Positions 1 to 8,505 of a stretch of DNA of 64,000 nt are shown here, one piece after another (position 1 is the first letter of the stretch; every line of letters begins with the position of its first letter). The translations under genes and the position numbers were made by a program. The notes beneath the pieces were generated by a model that ran no database searches, was not told where the DNA came from, and worked only from the letters and a program-made list of their open reading frames with translations. This DNA comes from Listeria_A hofi (GTDB lineage Bacteria > Bacillota > Bacilli > Lactobacillales > Listeriaceae), in assembly GCF_963575615.1 (NCBI RefSeq), contig NZ_CAUYTL010000009.1, positions 32,028-96,027 on the forward strand. The letters run 5' to 3'.

Positions 1-645
1 ATTTTCCCAAATCAAAAACTAGAAGTGACAGTTAACCAAACTCCTAAAACAACTACAGGTACATACAAAATTGTACCCGGTGATACGCTAAGCAAGATTG
101 CTCTAGATAATAATGTCACAGTTGCTCAGTTAAAATCTTGGAATTCTTTATCGTCAGATTTAATTATTGCGGGTGAGACTTTGAATATCGGTAGTACTCA
201 GTCTAAAGAAACAACTTCTGATTCTGTTGCACCAAAGCAAGAAACTAAATCCGATGCATCAGCAGTTCAAGAGAAAGCACCACAAAAACAACAGAAGGCA
301 ACAACTAGTACTCCAAGTAAGCAAACACAAAGCTCAAATAAGAGTTCGTCTAGAAGTGTAGCGAAGGAAGTAACTGTTACTGCTACAGCATATAGTAAGG
401 CTGAACCAGGTATGGGGCATATTACAGCTTCTGGAATTGATTTAAATGATAATCCAAGAGTTATAGCTGTTGACCCATCCGTCATCCCTCTAGGTTCTAA
501 AGTTTACGTAGAAGGATACGGAGAAGCGATTGCTGCTGATACAGGTGGAGCTATTAAAGGTCATAAAATTGATGTTCATTTAGACAGCGTACAAGCATGT
601 TATAATTGGGGCGTTAAAACTGTAAAAGTTCAGATTCTAAACTAA
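1..645 (+). CDS. LysM and 3D-domain cell wall protein, 5' end cut by window
   Basis: This is a secreted cell-wall-binding protein of the YocH/Rpf-like (Sps) type, probably a muralytic enzyme. The frame is open from base 1 and the first visible residues look like the tail of an earlier LysM repeat, so the real start is upstream. The GTG at 25 is internal. One full LysM module is visible (TYKIVPGDTLSKIA), followed by a linker rich in Ser, Thr, Lys and Gln, then a C-terminal 3D domain with the characteristic Asp residues (AVDPS, AADTGG, HKIDVHLD). LysM binds GlcNAc in peptidoglycan. The 3D domain resembles the catalytic double-psi barrel of MltA and Rpf-like enzymes. In Listeria a protein of this architecture precedes the tagA-menC-tagO cluster. 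A terminator follows directly. The family call is firm, but enzymatic activity is inferred. Confidence 0.85.
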   Translation: MFPNQKLEVTVNQTPKTTTGTYKIVPGDTLSKIALDNNVTVAQLKSWNSLSSDLIIAGETLNIGSTQSKETTSDSVAPKQETKSDASAVQEKAPQKQQKATTSTPSKQTQSSNKSSSRSVAKEVTVTATAYSKAEPGMGHITASGIDLNDNPRVIAVDPSVIPLGSKVYVEGYGEAIAADTGGAIKGHKIDVHLDSVQACYNWGVKTVKVQILN

Positions 646-659
646 ATAGAAATTTTATG

Positions 660-694
660 AATTCGCGGTTGATATTTATCAATCGCGAATTTTT
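660..694 (+). terminator. Rho-independent terminator of the LysM/3D gene
   Basis: A 15-bp inverted repeat (AATTCGCGGTTGATA and its complement) around a very short loop is followed by a run of Ts. It lies 15 bases after the stop codon. Confidence 0.85.
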
Positions 695-807
695 GCGCTT
701 TCCTAGTAGGTACATAAATGAAGTGGTGGGAGAATATATAATTTAGCATAGGAAGAATCGAATATTTATGATAAACTTAGAGATATGAGAAATATAGGAG
801 TGAACAT

Positions 808-1539
808 ATGAAACGGACTGTTGAGATTTTAGGTATTCCATTTTACAATGTTTCTCAGAATGCTTTTGTGGATGAATTGATTGATGCTGCTGTAAATAAA
901 GAGCGGAGATTTATTGTGACGGCTAATCCTGAAATAGTAATGCATGCGCAACAAGATCTGGAATTTAACCGAGCGATTCAGCAGGCAGATTATATTGTTG
1001 CAGATGGTATTGGAGTGGTTAAGGCTGCAAAGAGTATTGGGAAGCCGCTTAAAGGAAGAGTAACTGGCTATGATACAATGCTAGGACTTCTCGAAAAGGC
1101 GAATGAAATGAATATGAGCGTATATTTTGTTGGGGCTAAGCCAAATATTATAGATAAGTTAATTGAACATGTGAAATTTAAATATAAGGGTATCGAGGTT
1201 GTCGGTGCTCGTGATGGTTATTTTACCGCTTCTGATTCGGAGGCGATTGCTGAGGATATTTTAGTAAAGCAGGCGGATTTTGTGTTTTTGGCATTAGGTT
1301 TTCCTCGGCAAGAACGATGGATATCAACTCACTTAGATAAATTTGATAAAGGTATATTTATGGGAGTTGGTGGTAGTTTCGATGTTCTTTCGGGGTGTAC
1401 GAAGCGAGCTCCTGATTTTTGGGTGAGGTTTAACTTGGAGTGGTTATACCGAATATTATCACAACCTAGCCGATGGAAACGCGCATTAGCGATTCCACGT
1501 TTTATGTTAGCGATGAAAAAACAAAGAAGGCACGGGTGA
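808..1539 (+). CDS. tagA: N-acetylglucosaminyldiphosphoundecaprenol N-acetyl-mannosaminyltransferase (WecG/TagA/CpsF family)
   Basis: GT26-family glycosyltransferase. It adds ManNAc to undecaprenyl-PP-GlcNAc, the second step of the wall teichoic acid linkage unit, at the cytoplasmic membrane face. The 243 residues match the family length. Visible signatures are TANPEIVMHA near residue 40, DGIGVV near 68, the LGFPRQERW block near 165 and GVGGSFDVLSG near 190, followed by RAP. The start ATG has a good ribosome site (AGGAG, 7 bases upstream). The gene is 7 bases from menC and close to tagO, which makes the lipid-linked GlcNAc that this enzyme extends, so both probably serve one pathway. Confidence 0.9.
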   Translation: MKRTVEILGIPFYNVSQNAFVDELIDAAVNKERRFIVTANPEIVMHAQQDLEFNRAIQQADYIVADGIGVVKAAKSIGKPLKGRVTGYDTMLGLLEKANEMNMSVYFVGAKPNIIDKLIEHVKFKYKGIEVVGARDGYFTASDSEAIAEDILVKQADFVFLALGFPRQERWISTHLDKFDKGIFMGVGGSFDVLSGCTKRAPDFWVRFNLEWLYRILSQPSRWKRALAIPRFMLAMKKQRRHG

Positions 1540-1546
1540 TTTTCAT

Positions 1547-2659
1547 ATGATTATTAGAAGCGCTACCCTATACTATCTTGTTATGCCTCTTAAGGAGACG
1601 TTTAAGACTAGTTATGGAGTTATGAAGGATAAACACCTATGCATTATAAAACTCGTCTCAAACGATGGTATAGAGGGATATGGTGAGTTGGATGCCTTCG
1701 CAACTCCTTGGTATACAGAGGAAACTACTGCAACAGCGGTTTTAATAATCAAAGAGCATTTACTACCACTGCTCCAAAATTTTGAGCTTCAAGAACCAAA
1801 TAAGGTAAATCAAATTTTTCAATCGATTCGTGGAAATGAGATGGCAAAGGCCGCTATAGAAACAGCTGTTTGGGATATTTTTGCAAAAATGTCTGACCAG
1901 CCTTTAGCTACGTACTTAGGTGGTAAAATAAGTGATGTTTCAGTTGGTGTTAGTGTAGGCATCAAGGAGAATCCTGATGAGCTGTTGCAAACGGTTAGTA
2001 GTTATGTGAATGAGGGCTACTCAAGAGTTAAGTTGAAAGTTAAACCGGGCTTTGATGTAGACTTTGTAAAGCGAATTCGAGATGAATTTCCGGATCTTCT
2101 GTTGATGGTAGATGCTAATTCCGCCTATAGGAGAGAGGATATTGCAGTTCTCAAACAAATGGACAAATATGAGCTGGCAATGCTAGAACAGCCTTTTGGT
2201 GTGAACGATTTAGTGGATCATGCTTGGTTACAAAAACAACTCCAAACACCAATTTGTTTAGACGAAAATATTCGTTCATTAGCCGATGTCATCCAAGCTT
2301 CTAAGCTGAATAGTGCCAGAGCGATTAATGTTAAAATAGCTCGCGTTGGTGGACTCACAGAAGCGATTAAGATTGCTATGTTCTGCAATGAAAATGATAT
2401 GGTCGCTTGGTGTGGGGGAATGTTTGAAGCAGGGATTGGTCGAGCACACAATATTGCTTTAGCATCGAGAGTAGAGTTTAGTTTTCCAGGAGATATATCA
2501 GCTTCTAATCGTTACTTCGAGAAAGATATTATCACAGAAGAATTCGAGAGTAGCAATGGTAAAATAACGACTCCGAAGCGTGCAGGGATTGGAGTGGATA
2601 TAGACGAAAAAAGTCTAGAATCCTATTGTAAACGACGGGAATACATCGTTTTAAACTAA
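1547..2659 (+). CDS. menC: o-Succinylbenzoate synthase / N-acylamino acid racemase (enolase superfamily)
   Basis: Member of the MenC/NAAAR group of the enolase superfamily, 370 residues. It is expected to dehydrate SHCHC to o-succinylbenzoate in menaquinone synthesis. The superfamily pieces are present: the catalytic lysine motif VKLKVKPGFD near 165, metal ligands in DANSAY near 190, LEQPF near 216 and DENIRS near 240, and the second lysine in NVKIARVGG near 265. WCGGMFEAGIGRAHN near 295 is typical of this subgroup. It sits between two teichoic acid genes with no other men gene nearby, an arrangement I also remember from Listeria. Close relatives can be promiscuous racemases, so the exact substrate cannot be fixed from sequence. 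Confidence 0.8.
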   Translation: MIIRSATLYYLVMPLKETFKTSYGVMKDKHLCIIKLVSNDGIEGYGELDAFATPWYTEETTATAVLIIKEHLLPLLQNFELQEPNKVNQIFQSIRGNEMAKAAIETAVWDIFAKMSDQPLATYLGGKISDVSVGVSVGIKENPDELLQTVSSYVNEGYSRVKLKVKPGFDVDFVKRIRDEFPDLLLMVDANSAYRREDIAVLKQMDKYELAMLEQPFGVNDLVDHAWLQKQLQTPICLDENIRSLADVIQASKLNSARAINVKIARVGGLTEAIKIAMFCNENDMVAWCGGMFEAGIGRAHNIALASRVEFSFPGDISASNRYFEKDIITEEFESSNGKITTPKRAGIGVDIDEKSLESYCKRREYIVLN

Positions 2660-2679
2660 AGGATGGAGCTGAAATTAAT

Positions 2680-3732
2680 TTGCAGATATGGATTATGATT
2701 ATTTGTTTTCTAATAGGAATTTTGATTATCCCGTTAGTTCGCAAATTTGCCTTTTATATAAATGCTGTTGATGAGCCTCGTGAACGGCATATTCATACTA
2801 AAATCACACCAACACTAGGCGGATTAGCCATTTTTTTCGCGTTTACTGTAGGTATGTTATTGTTAGCTGTTGACAAAAGTGGCTTTTTACCAGTCTATAT
2901 AGGTGCGATGATTATTGTGATAACTGGATTTATTGATGATATCATTGAATTGTCACCTCGTTGGAAGCTTGTCGGCCAAATTAGCGCAGCGCTTTGTGTG
3001 GTATTGTGGGGGCAGATAACGATTGAATTTATCAATATACCTTTTATGGGGCCGCTTTATTTTGGGGCTTGGGCAATTCCAATTACACTTATTTGGATTG
3101 TTGCTATTGTGAATGCGTTAAACCTTATTGATGGCTTGGATGGCCTTGCTGGAGGGGTTTCGATTATTGCGCTATTGACTATTGCTGGTATGGCCTTGCT
3201 ACTTCAAGACATATTTGTAGCACCAGTAGCGTTCATGCTAATTGCTTGTATCTTAGCGTTTCTTGTATATAATTTCCCGCCAGCAACGATTTTTATGGGG
3301 GATACAGGATCATTATTTTTAGGGTACATGATTGCTGTTCTGTCATTGATGGGTTTTAAAAATGTAACTTTTATATCTATACTGGTTCCTCTAATTATTC
3401 TAGGCGTTCCACTTTCCGATACTTTTTTTGCAATCGTAAGGAGATTAAAAGCACGAACACCGATTTCAATGGCAGATAGGTCACATATTCATCATCGTCT
3501 TATGGCATTAGGCTTTTCCCAAAGGCAGACCGTATTGCTCATTTATTGTATGGCGATTTTGTTCTCTATCACTGGATTTGTATTTTCATTTTCTACTACC
3601 TGGGGAGCGGTTATTTTATTAGTACTGCTAGTCTTGTGTATAGAGGTTATTGTAGAGTTTATTGGTTTAATTGGAGAGAACCATCGTCCGATTTTGAATA
3701 TACTATCAAAAATAAGAAGGAAACGACCATAA
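2680..3732 (+). CDS. tagO: Undecaprenyl-phosphate GlcNAc-1-phosphate transferase
   Basis: Polytopic membrane enzyme that transfers GlcNAc-1-P from UDP-GlcNAc to undecaprenyl phosphate, the first step of wall teichoic acid synthesis. The 350 residues contain about ten to eleven hydrophobic segments. Family motifs are seen: the early Asp pair region (GFIDDIIELSPRWKLVGQ, near 85), NALNLIDGLDGLAGG near 145, FMGDTGSLFLGY near 205 and the His-rich loop MADRSHIHHRL near 265. The likely start is TTG at 2680, with AAGGATGG about 13 bases upstream. It is the last gene of the tagA-menC-tagO run and ends at a terminator shared with the convergent LCP gene. Confidence 0.92.
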   Translation: MQIWIMIICFLIGILIIPLVRKFAFYINAVDEPRERHIHTKITPTLGGLAIFFAFTVGMLLLAVDKSGFLPVYIGAMIIVITGFIDDIIELSPRWKLVGQISAALCVVLWGQITIEFINIPFMGPLYFGAWAIPITLIWIVAIVNALNLIDGLDGLAGGVSIIALLTIAGMALLLQDIFVAPVAFMLIACILAFLVYNFPPATIFMGDTGSLFLGYMIAVLSLMGFKNVTFISILVPLIILGVPLSDTFFAIVRRLKARTPISMADRSHIHHRLMALGFSQRQTVLLIYCMAILFSITGFVFSFSTTWGAVILLVLLVLCIEVIVEFIGLIGENHRPILNILSKIRRKRP

Positions 3733-3733
3733 T

Positions 3734-3776
3734 AAAGGCGCTAAACACTAGATAAATCCTAGTATTTAGCGCCTTT
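3734..3776. terminator. Bidirectional terminator between tagO and the LCP gene
   Basis: Long inverted repeat (AAAGGCGCTAAA paired with TTTAGCGCCTTT, extended inwards by ACTAG/CTAGT). It has T-rich ends on both strands and lies between two convergent genes. Confidence 0.85.
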
Positions 3777-3780
3777 ATGT

Positions 3781-4821
3781 TTAGTTTTCCTCGTTATATG
3801 GCATTGCACTTGGAAAAGGTTTGTTGACACCTTGAAGTTGTCCGGCGAACTCATTAGCCACACTTTGTACAGAATTCTCATCTAGCTGGTAGTAGTATAC
3901 GCCGTCTTGCGGTGCGTCTGCCCCTTTAAGTGCGAGAGACTGCATATCGATATCGTTTGTCATTCCATATTTAGCAATGGAAAGCATTTGTGAAAAAGTC
4001 ATGTTTGTTTTCATATTATCTCCAACCGCTTTAATCACGTCGGAGTACTTATTGATAGAGCCTATGGAGGTAGCTTTGTCAATAATGGCTTTCATGACAA
4101 GTTGCTGTCTTTTGCCACGTTCGATATCATTATCAATATGGCGTGTTCTTGAGAGTGCTAATGCTTGTTCTCCATCCAATTTTTGCTTTCCTTTTTTCAA
4201 GGTAATCTTTCCTGCTTGGTCTTTCGAGTTTTGTTCTGTAAAGTCGACAGGTACGTCTACATCGACTCCGTCAAGAGCATCAACTATTTCTAGGAAAGCG
4301 TCAAAATTAAAACGAACATAATAATCAACTGGAACTTGAAATAAATCTTCCACTGTTTTCATAGTTAACTCTGGTCCACCGTAAGCATGTGCAGCATTTA
4401 TTTTTGTGTATCTATCTGTCTTACCGTCTTTACTTTCTATGTGGACATAAGAATCACGAGGTATGCTTGTCATATCAAGTTTGTTATCTTTAACATTTAA
4501 CGTTGCTAGTATCAGTGCATCGCTACGTGGGCTACCCCCATTGTTCGCTTGTCGTTTCGTACTGTCATCTACACCGATGATCAGGAATGAAAAACTATCT
4601 TTGATGGGGTCGACATCCTTATTTCGTAGTGATGAGGCTTCTCCACTTCTCACATTATCATAGGAACTATCTACGGCAAGCTTTGCTGAACTGAACAAAT
4701 ATGTAGCATATCCAGCACACGCAAGTACGATTAGCATCAATGGAATCAAGACTGAAAAAAGTACCAACCGGCGCCGTTTATACTTTGCGCTTCTTGGAGC
4801 TGGGCTTTTGTTTATAGGCAT
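3781..4821 (-). CDS. LytR-CpsA-Psr (LCP) family wall polymer ligase
   Basis: LCP proteins move teichoic acid or other lipid-linked glycopolymers onto peptidoglycan outside the cell. The 346-residue protein begins with a short basic cytoplasmic stretch (KYKRRR) and one membrane anchor near residues 19-45. The extracellular LCP catalytic domain contains GVDDSTKRQ, GSPRSDALILATLN, SIPRDSYVHIE, the KINAAHAYGG block and the ALSRTRHID...ERGKRQQ arginine motif. It faces the tagA-tagO genes and shares their terminator. The start ATG has AAGGAG 9 bases upstream. Which of the several LCP paralogues it equals cannot be decided here. Confidence 0.9.
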   Translation of the reverse strand: MPINKSPAPRSAKYKRRRLVLFSVLIPLMLIVLACAGYATYLFSSAKLAVDSSYDNVRSGEASSLRNKDVDPIKDSFSFLIIGVDDSTKRQANNGGSPRSDALILATLNVKDNKLDMTSIPRDSYVHIESKDGKTDRYTKINAAHAYGGPELTMKTVEDLFQVPVDYYVRFNFDAFLEIVDALDGVDVDVPVDFTEQNSKDQAGKITLKKGKQKLDGEQALALSRTRHIDNDIERGKRQQLVMKAIIDKATSIGSINKYSDVIKAVGDNMKTNMTFSQMLSIAKYGMTNDIDMQSLALKGADAPQDGVYYYQLDENSVQSVANEFAGQLQGVNKPFPSAMPYNEEN

Positions 4822-5070
4822 GAATTATTTCTCCTTATAATTAAATTTCTAGCTAAATCCCGAAGTAAAGTATTTGCATATGCAATAGATGCAATTGTAC
4901 CATGATAAGAAATCTGGTTTGTTACAGTAAATTTACGTTTGCTTTAAAGTTATAGTAAAGAACATTGCAAAAATAAATGCACTTTTTTCTATTATACCTA
5001 AGAGGGACGTAAATGAACATTAAAATCATCAAAAATAAGGCAAAATAAGTCGTATGTAATGGCGATTTAG

Positions 5071-5613
5071 TTAAATTATTCCACGGCTGTATACTTTTAT
5101 ATTTTTTAGCGTCTTGGTATTCATATCGAACTCGGTTGCCGTCTCATCAAAATCAAATCTTAATTTTTCTAATAATCTTATAGAAGCAATGTTCTCCGGA
5201 TCGACTTTTGCTTTCAACGCTTGAATGTTAGTCGTAGTTTGGATTATGTGTACAAATGTTTGAAGAATTTCGGTCATTATACCTAACCCCCAATGGCTTT
5301 TCTTCAACTCATATCCTATTTCAGCAGTCATATTTTCTATGCACAGCTCATTAATTCCGCAAGAACCTATTAATTCACTGTTTTCTTTATAAAAAATAAC
5401 ATACCTATTTGCTGTTTCTTCTTGAAGTATAGCTGAGATAATTTCACGAGCTTGGTTGATTGTGGTGAATGTTTCAATATTCATAAAGCGTGTCACATCA
5501 TCATCAGACCATATTTTTAGCATTTGAGGAGCATCATCACAAGTCATCATTTGGTTTTTTGTGTGTGCTGTTTCAAATTCGGTTGGTAGTAGTCTTAGTT
5601 CATCTACTAGCAT
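5071..5613 (-). CDS. GNAT-family N-acetyltransferase, RimJ/RimL-like
   Basis: A 180-residue GNAT acetyltransferase. The acetyl-CoA fold is recognisable from RYVIFYKENSELIGSCGI (strands 2-4), AEIGYELKKSHWGLGIMTE (the loop that binds the CoA pyrophosphate, here with a degenerate Q/RxxGxG/A motif) and the VDPENIASIRLLEKLRF block typical of RimJ/RimL/SpeG-like enzymes. The substrate is unknown. Its ATG follows the stop codon of yigZ with no gap, and its ribosome site (AAGGAT) lies inside the end of yigZ, so the two are translationally coupled. Confidence 0.8.
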   Translation of the reverse strand: MLVDELRLLPTEFETAHTKNQMMTCDDAPQMLKIWSDDDVTRFMNIETFTTINQAREIISAILQEETANRYVIFYKENSELIGSCGINELCIENMTAEIGYELKKSHWGLGIMTEILQTFVHIIQTTTNIQALKAKVDPENIASIRLLEKLRFDFDETATEFDMNTKTLKNIKVYSRGII

Positions 5614-6249
5614 CTAAATGACATCCTTTTCACGATATTCTTGTCCATTTTTTTGTAGCTGAACTTGTCCATTTGTCAAGTTTATGGCCCATTCTTGGAA
5701 CAAAACTACGTCAGCACTGTCAACGTACACGTCAAGAACAACTTTATCAGTGAATGTAGTGTTTGAGATTTGATACCCTTCTTTTTCTAGCGCATTTCCA
5801 AACTTTGCATGCGATGAATAATCAAGAGTGCATGAAATAATCATGGCGAGTGAGCGTTCAACAATCCCCAGTGTATTACAAGTTTCACTCACAGCAGTAC
5901 CATATGCACGAACCAGGCCGCCAGATCCGAGCTTAACACCACCGAAATATCTTGTAACAACAACAGCTACGTTTTTTAGTCGTTTCTTTTTTAAAACTTC
6001 CAGCATAGGAACACCGGCTGTACCACTAGGTTCCCCATCATCGTTTGCTTTCTGATATTGATCACGTTCACCGATGAGGTAGGCGGAACAATTATGACTA
6101 GCGTTCCAATGTAATTTCTTTACATTTGTTACAAATTTTTGAGCTGTTTGTTCATCAGTTGCACGAATGATAGAACAAATAAATCTAGATTTCTCAATAA
6201 TTATTTCGTGTTGCCCAGCTTCTCTGATTGTTAAATAGTTTTCTAGCAT
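5614..6249 (-). CDS. yigZ: YigZ/IMPACT family protein
   Basis: Homologue of YvyE/YigZ, with an N-terminal IMPACT domain (UPF0029) and a C-terminal ferredoxin-like domain (DUF1949), 211 residues from the chosen start. Signatures: EKSRFICSI near 16, NASHNCSAYLIGERDQYQ near 50, DDGEPSGTAGVPML near 70 and VTRYFGGVKLGSGGLVRAYG near 96. The frame extends to a TTG at 6261, but GGAGG lies 5 bases before the ATG at 6249, so that ATG is the better start. Cellular role is poorly defined; the eukaryotic relative IMPACT modulates Gcn2. The gene is divergent from degU, as in Bacillus and Listeria. Confidence 0.85.
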   Translation of the reverse strand: MLENYLTIREAGQHEIIIEKSRFICSIIRATDEQTAQKFVTNVKKLHWNASHNCSAYLIGERDQYQKANDDGEPSGTAGVPMLEVLKKKRLKNVAVVVTRYFGGVKLGSGGLVRAYGTAVSETCNTLGIVERSLAMIISCTLDYSSHAKFGNALEKEGYQISNTTFTDKVVLDVYVDSADVVLFQEWAINLTNGQVQLQKNGQEYREKDVI

Positions 6250-6613
6250 ATAGGCCTCCAATAGTTAATTTAGTCACCTTCTTTCACAAGTTTAACGGAA
6301 AAATGAATGTATGTATAGTTAGAAAATGAGTTTGTAGCACATTTGAAAGGTGAAGTGGGAGCAAATTCATGGTATAATGAATTCCATTGTTACTTTTGAT
6401 AGATAAATCTTTTATCGCCTAGGCATTTTTATGGAACGCTTAGCCCTACAAAACAAAGCAAATAACAATGGCTTCTAGAAAAGCATGAAATGATACAGAG
6501 AGAGCTATAGTAATATAGTCGATAGATTGTTTTAAGTAGTCTTTTGAGCTACTAAAGGGATAAAAAATGGGAACGAATATAAAAATAACAATTTTAAAGG
6601 AGGATTTCTCATT
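6250..6613. promoter_or_regulatory. Divergent yigZ/degU intergenic region with candidate degU promoter
   Basis: This 364-bp region has no gene. On the plus strand an extended -10 element TGGTATAAT is at 6370-6378, without a good -35 hexamer. It would give a leader of about 230 bases before degU. The degU ribosome site is strong (AAAGGAGG at 6597-6604). No clear promoter was found for yigZ on the minus strand. Confidence 0.5.
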
Positions 6614-7300
6614 ATGACTGTAAAAATCATGATTGTAGATGATCATCAATTATTTCGTGAAGGTATAAAACGCATTTTAGAATTAGAAGATTCATTTGAA
6701 GTAGTTGCTGAAGCGGAAAATGGAAAAAACATTGTTGCTAAGGTGCGCGAATATCGACCGGATATCGTACTTATGGATATAAATATGCCTACAGTAAACG
6801 GCTTGGACGCTACAGAAATGTTGGTTAGACAATTTCCTAGCATTAAAGTAGTGGTTTTAACTATTCATGATACAGATGAGTTTGTTACAGAAGCTTTGCG
6901 TGCTGGGGCAGTGGGGTATTTATTGAAAGAGATGGATGCTAAGGATCTCGTAGATGCTATTAAAACAGTAGAAGATGGTGGAGCCTATATACATCCTAAA
7001 GCAGCGATTAAATTAGTGCGCGAATATCGTCATTTAGCTAGCACTAATAACGCTCAAGGTGCTTACGGTTATCAACAGCCAGAGGTCAAGATGCCTTTAC
7101 ATATTCTCACGCACAGAGAATGTGAAGTTCTTCAACTATTGACGGATGGCAAGAGTAATCGTGGTATTGGCGAAACCCTTTTCATCAGTGAAAAGACTGT
7201 TAAAAATCACGTAAGTAGTATTCTGCAAAAAATGAAAGTAAATGATCGTACGCAGGCCGTTGTTACTGCAATCAAAAATGGTTGGGTATTCATTAGATAA
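6614..7300 (+). CDS. degU: Response regulator DegU
   Basis: NarL/FixJ-type response regulator of 228 residues. The N-terminal receiver domain has the acidic pair DD near 9-10, the phosphoacceptor Asp in VLMDINMP near 56, the switch Thr in VVLTIHD and Lys in YLLKEMD. The C-terminal LuxR-type HTH starts near LTHRECEVLQLL and includes the recognition helix FISEKTVKNHVSSIL. In Listeria DegU controls flagella, chemotaxis and virulence-related genes. The sensor kinase gene degS, which precedes degU in Bacillus, is absent: the neighbours are yigZ and degV. It is therefore an orphan regulator here. Confidence 0.93.
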   Translation: MTVKIMIVDDHQLFREGIKRILELEDSFEVVAEAENGKNIVAKVREYRPDIVLMDINMPTVNGLDATEMLVRQFPSIKVVVLTIHDTDEFVTEALRAGAVGYLLKEMDAKDLVDAIKTVEDGGAYIHPKAAIKLVREYRHLASTNNAQGAYGYQQPEVKMPLHILTHRECEVLQLLTDGKSNRGIGETLFISEKTVKNHVSSILQKMKVNDRTQAVVTAIKNGWVFIR

Positions 7301-7324
7301 AATCGTTAAATTAGAGGTGACTTT

Positions 7325-8176
7325 ATGGGGGAAAAAATCGCTATCGTGACGGACAGTACTGCTTATTTACCCCAAGCAGTAATCGATAAGTTTGATATTC
7401 ATAGTGTGGCTCTTTCGGTCACAGTTGATGGACAGTCCTACGTGGAGAACAGGGACATTGATGAAAATAATTTCTATAGTATTGCAAATGCATCAAAAAC
7501 ATTTCCAACGACTTCTCAGCCAGCGCCAGGCGATTTCATGATTTTGTATGAGAAATTGCGTGATAAGGGATTCGATACTATTATTAGTATCCATCTGAGC
7601 AGTGGTATTAGTGGCACATATCAAAATGCTGTTTCAGCTGGGAATATAGTTGAAGGCGTTCAAGTAGTAGCTTATGATTCAGAAATTGCTTGCATGGCTA
7701 TGGGAATGTTAGTAGAAAAGGCTGCCGAATTAGTAGCCTCAGGAGAGAAATTAGAGGCCGTTTTGAAACAGTTAGATGCTATGCGAGATGCTATGGGTGC
7801 TTATTTTATTGTAGACGATTTGAACCACCTTGCAAGAGGCGGCAGGCTCTCTAATGCACAGGCCATTATTGGCAGTGTTCTTCAAATTAAACCCATTCTT
7901 CATTTTGAGGAGAAAAAGATTGTCTTATTCGAGAAAATCAGGACACAGAAAAAAGCTTTTCGCAGGATTGATGGGCTTTTAGCAGAGGCTGTGGAAAATG
8001 GTCAGGCGCAACAAGCTTATATTGTCCATGGCAATTGTTACGAAAAGGCAGAAACATGGAAAGCGGAGTTGCAGGCAGCTCATCCTCATATAGATTTTAA
8101 AATTAGTTATTTCGGTCCAGTTATTGCGACACACCTTGGAGAAGGCTCGCTTGCTCTGGTATGGACAATTAAATAG
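7325..8176 (+). CDS. DegV family fatty acid-binding protein
   Basis: 283-residue DegV-type protein. The family binds fatty acids, and some members are FakB subunits that present fatty acids to the kinase FakA. Typical motifs are IVTDSTAYLP at the N-terminus, TTSQPAPGDF near 60, IISIHLSSGISGTYQNA near 85 and the DDLNHLARGGRLSNAQA block near 160. It lies 24 bases after degU with its own site GAGGTG, so it may be co-transcribed. Which fatty acid is bound, and whether it works with FakA, cannot be read from the sequence. Confidence 0.88.
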   Translation: MGEKIAIVTDSTAYLPQAVIDKFDIHSVALSVTVDGQSYVENRDIDENNFYSIANASKTFPTTSQPAPGDFMILYEKLRDKGFDTIISIHLSSGISGTYQNAVSAGNIVEGVQVVAYDSEIACMAMGMLVEKAAELVASGEKLEAVLKQLDAMRDAMGAYFIVDDLNHLARGGRLSNAQAIIGSVLQIKPILHFEEKKIVLFEKIRTQKKAFRRIDGLLAEAVENGQAQQAYIVHGNCYEKAETWKAELQAAHPHIDFKISYFGPVIATHLGEGSLALVWTIK

Positions 8177-8291
8177 AAATTGGGATATAACCTTAATTAA
8201 TCGACGATGAGTGTTCAAAGTAAGGCCGCATATATAGTACTCGACACCGGCCTACTTAGTTAGTGCCCTGCCCTATTCAAACTCCTTCTTC

Positions 8292-8312
8292 AGCCTCCTA
8301 ATTAGGAGGTTT
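8292..8312 (+). repeat. Proximal copy of the degV terminator hairpin (target duplication)
   Basis: AGCCTCCTAATTAGGAGG plus TTT occurs here and again at 8478-8498, on either side of repeat element copy 1. This copy is followed by the element instead of a T tract, so it has lost its terminator tail. The simplest reading is a target-site duplication that contains the entire hairpin. Confidence 0.7.
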
Positions 8313-8476
8313 CAGACTGTAGAAAAACTACTTCACATGATTTTCCGCAAAACCTCAGCGTGTCGACAAATGCTTAGTTTCTAGGCAAAAGCGAGTACCA
8401 GCGCGGAGCGTACTGGAGTACGTGAGCACTGGAACGGAGTTTTTAACAACGAAAATGAGCGTTTGTCGACACGCTG
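8313..8476 (+). mobile_element. MITE-like repeat element, copy 1 (164 bp)
   Basis: It starts CAGACTGTAGAAAAAC and ends GTTTGTCGACACGCTG. These ends are imperfect inverted repeats (12 of 16 positions, shared pattern CAGnnTGTnGAnAAAC). A 43-bp left arm is followed by a 121-bp near-palindrome (8356-8476) bounded by CAGCGTGTCGACAAATGC and its near complement. The same layout and length recur at 14369-14532, a longer inverted copy is at 46689-46919, and a left-arm fragment is at 36875-36927. It encodes no plausible protein, so it is probably non-autonomous, and the RNA would fold as one long hairpin. Confidence 0.8.
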
Positions 8477-8477
8477 T

Positions 8478-8505
8478 AGCCTCCTAATTAGGAGGTTTTT
8501 TTGTA
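8478..8505 (+). terminator. degV terminator with T tract (distal hairpin copy)
   Basis: Hairpin CCTCCTAATTAGGAGG followed by eight Ts. It is the functional-looking terminator copy, now displaced about 300 bases from the degV stop by the inserted element. Confidence 0.75.

Noticed and set aside
8292..8505. CRISPR-like or attenuator reading of the repeated hairpins
   Set aside because: Only two hairpin copies flank one element. No regular spacer array and no cas genes; target duplication explains the pattern better.
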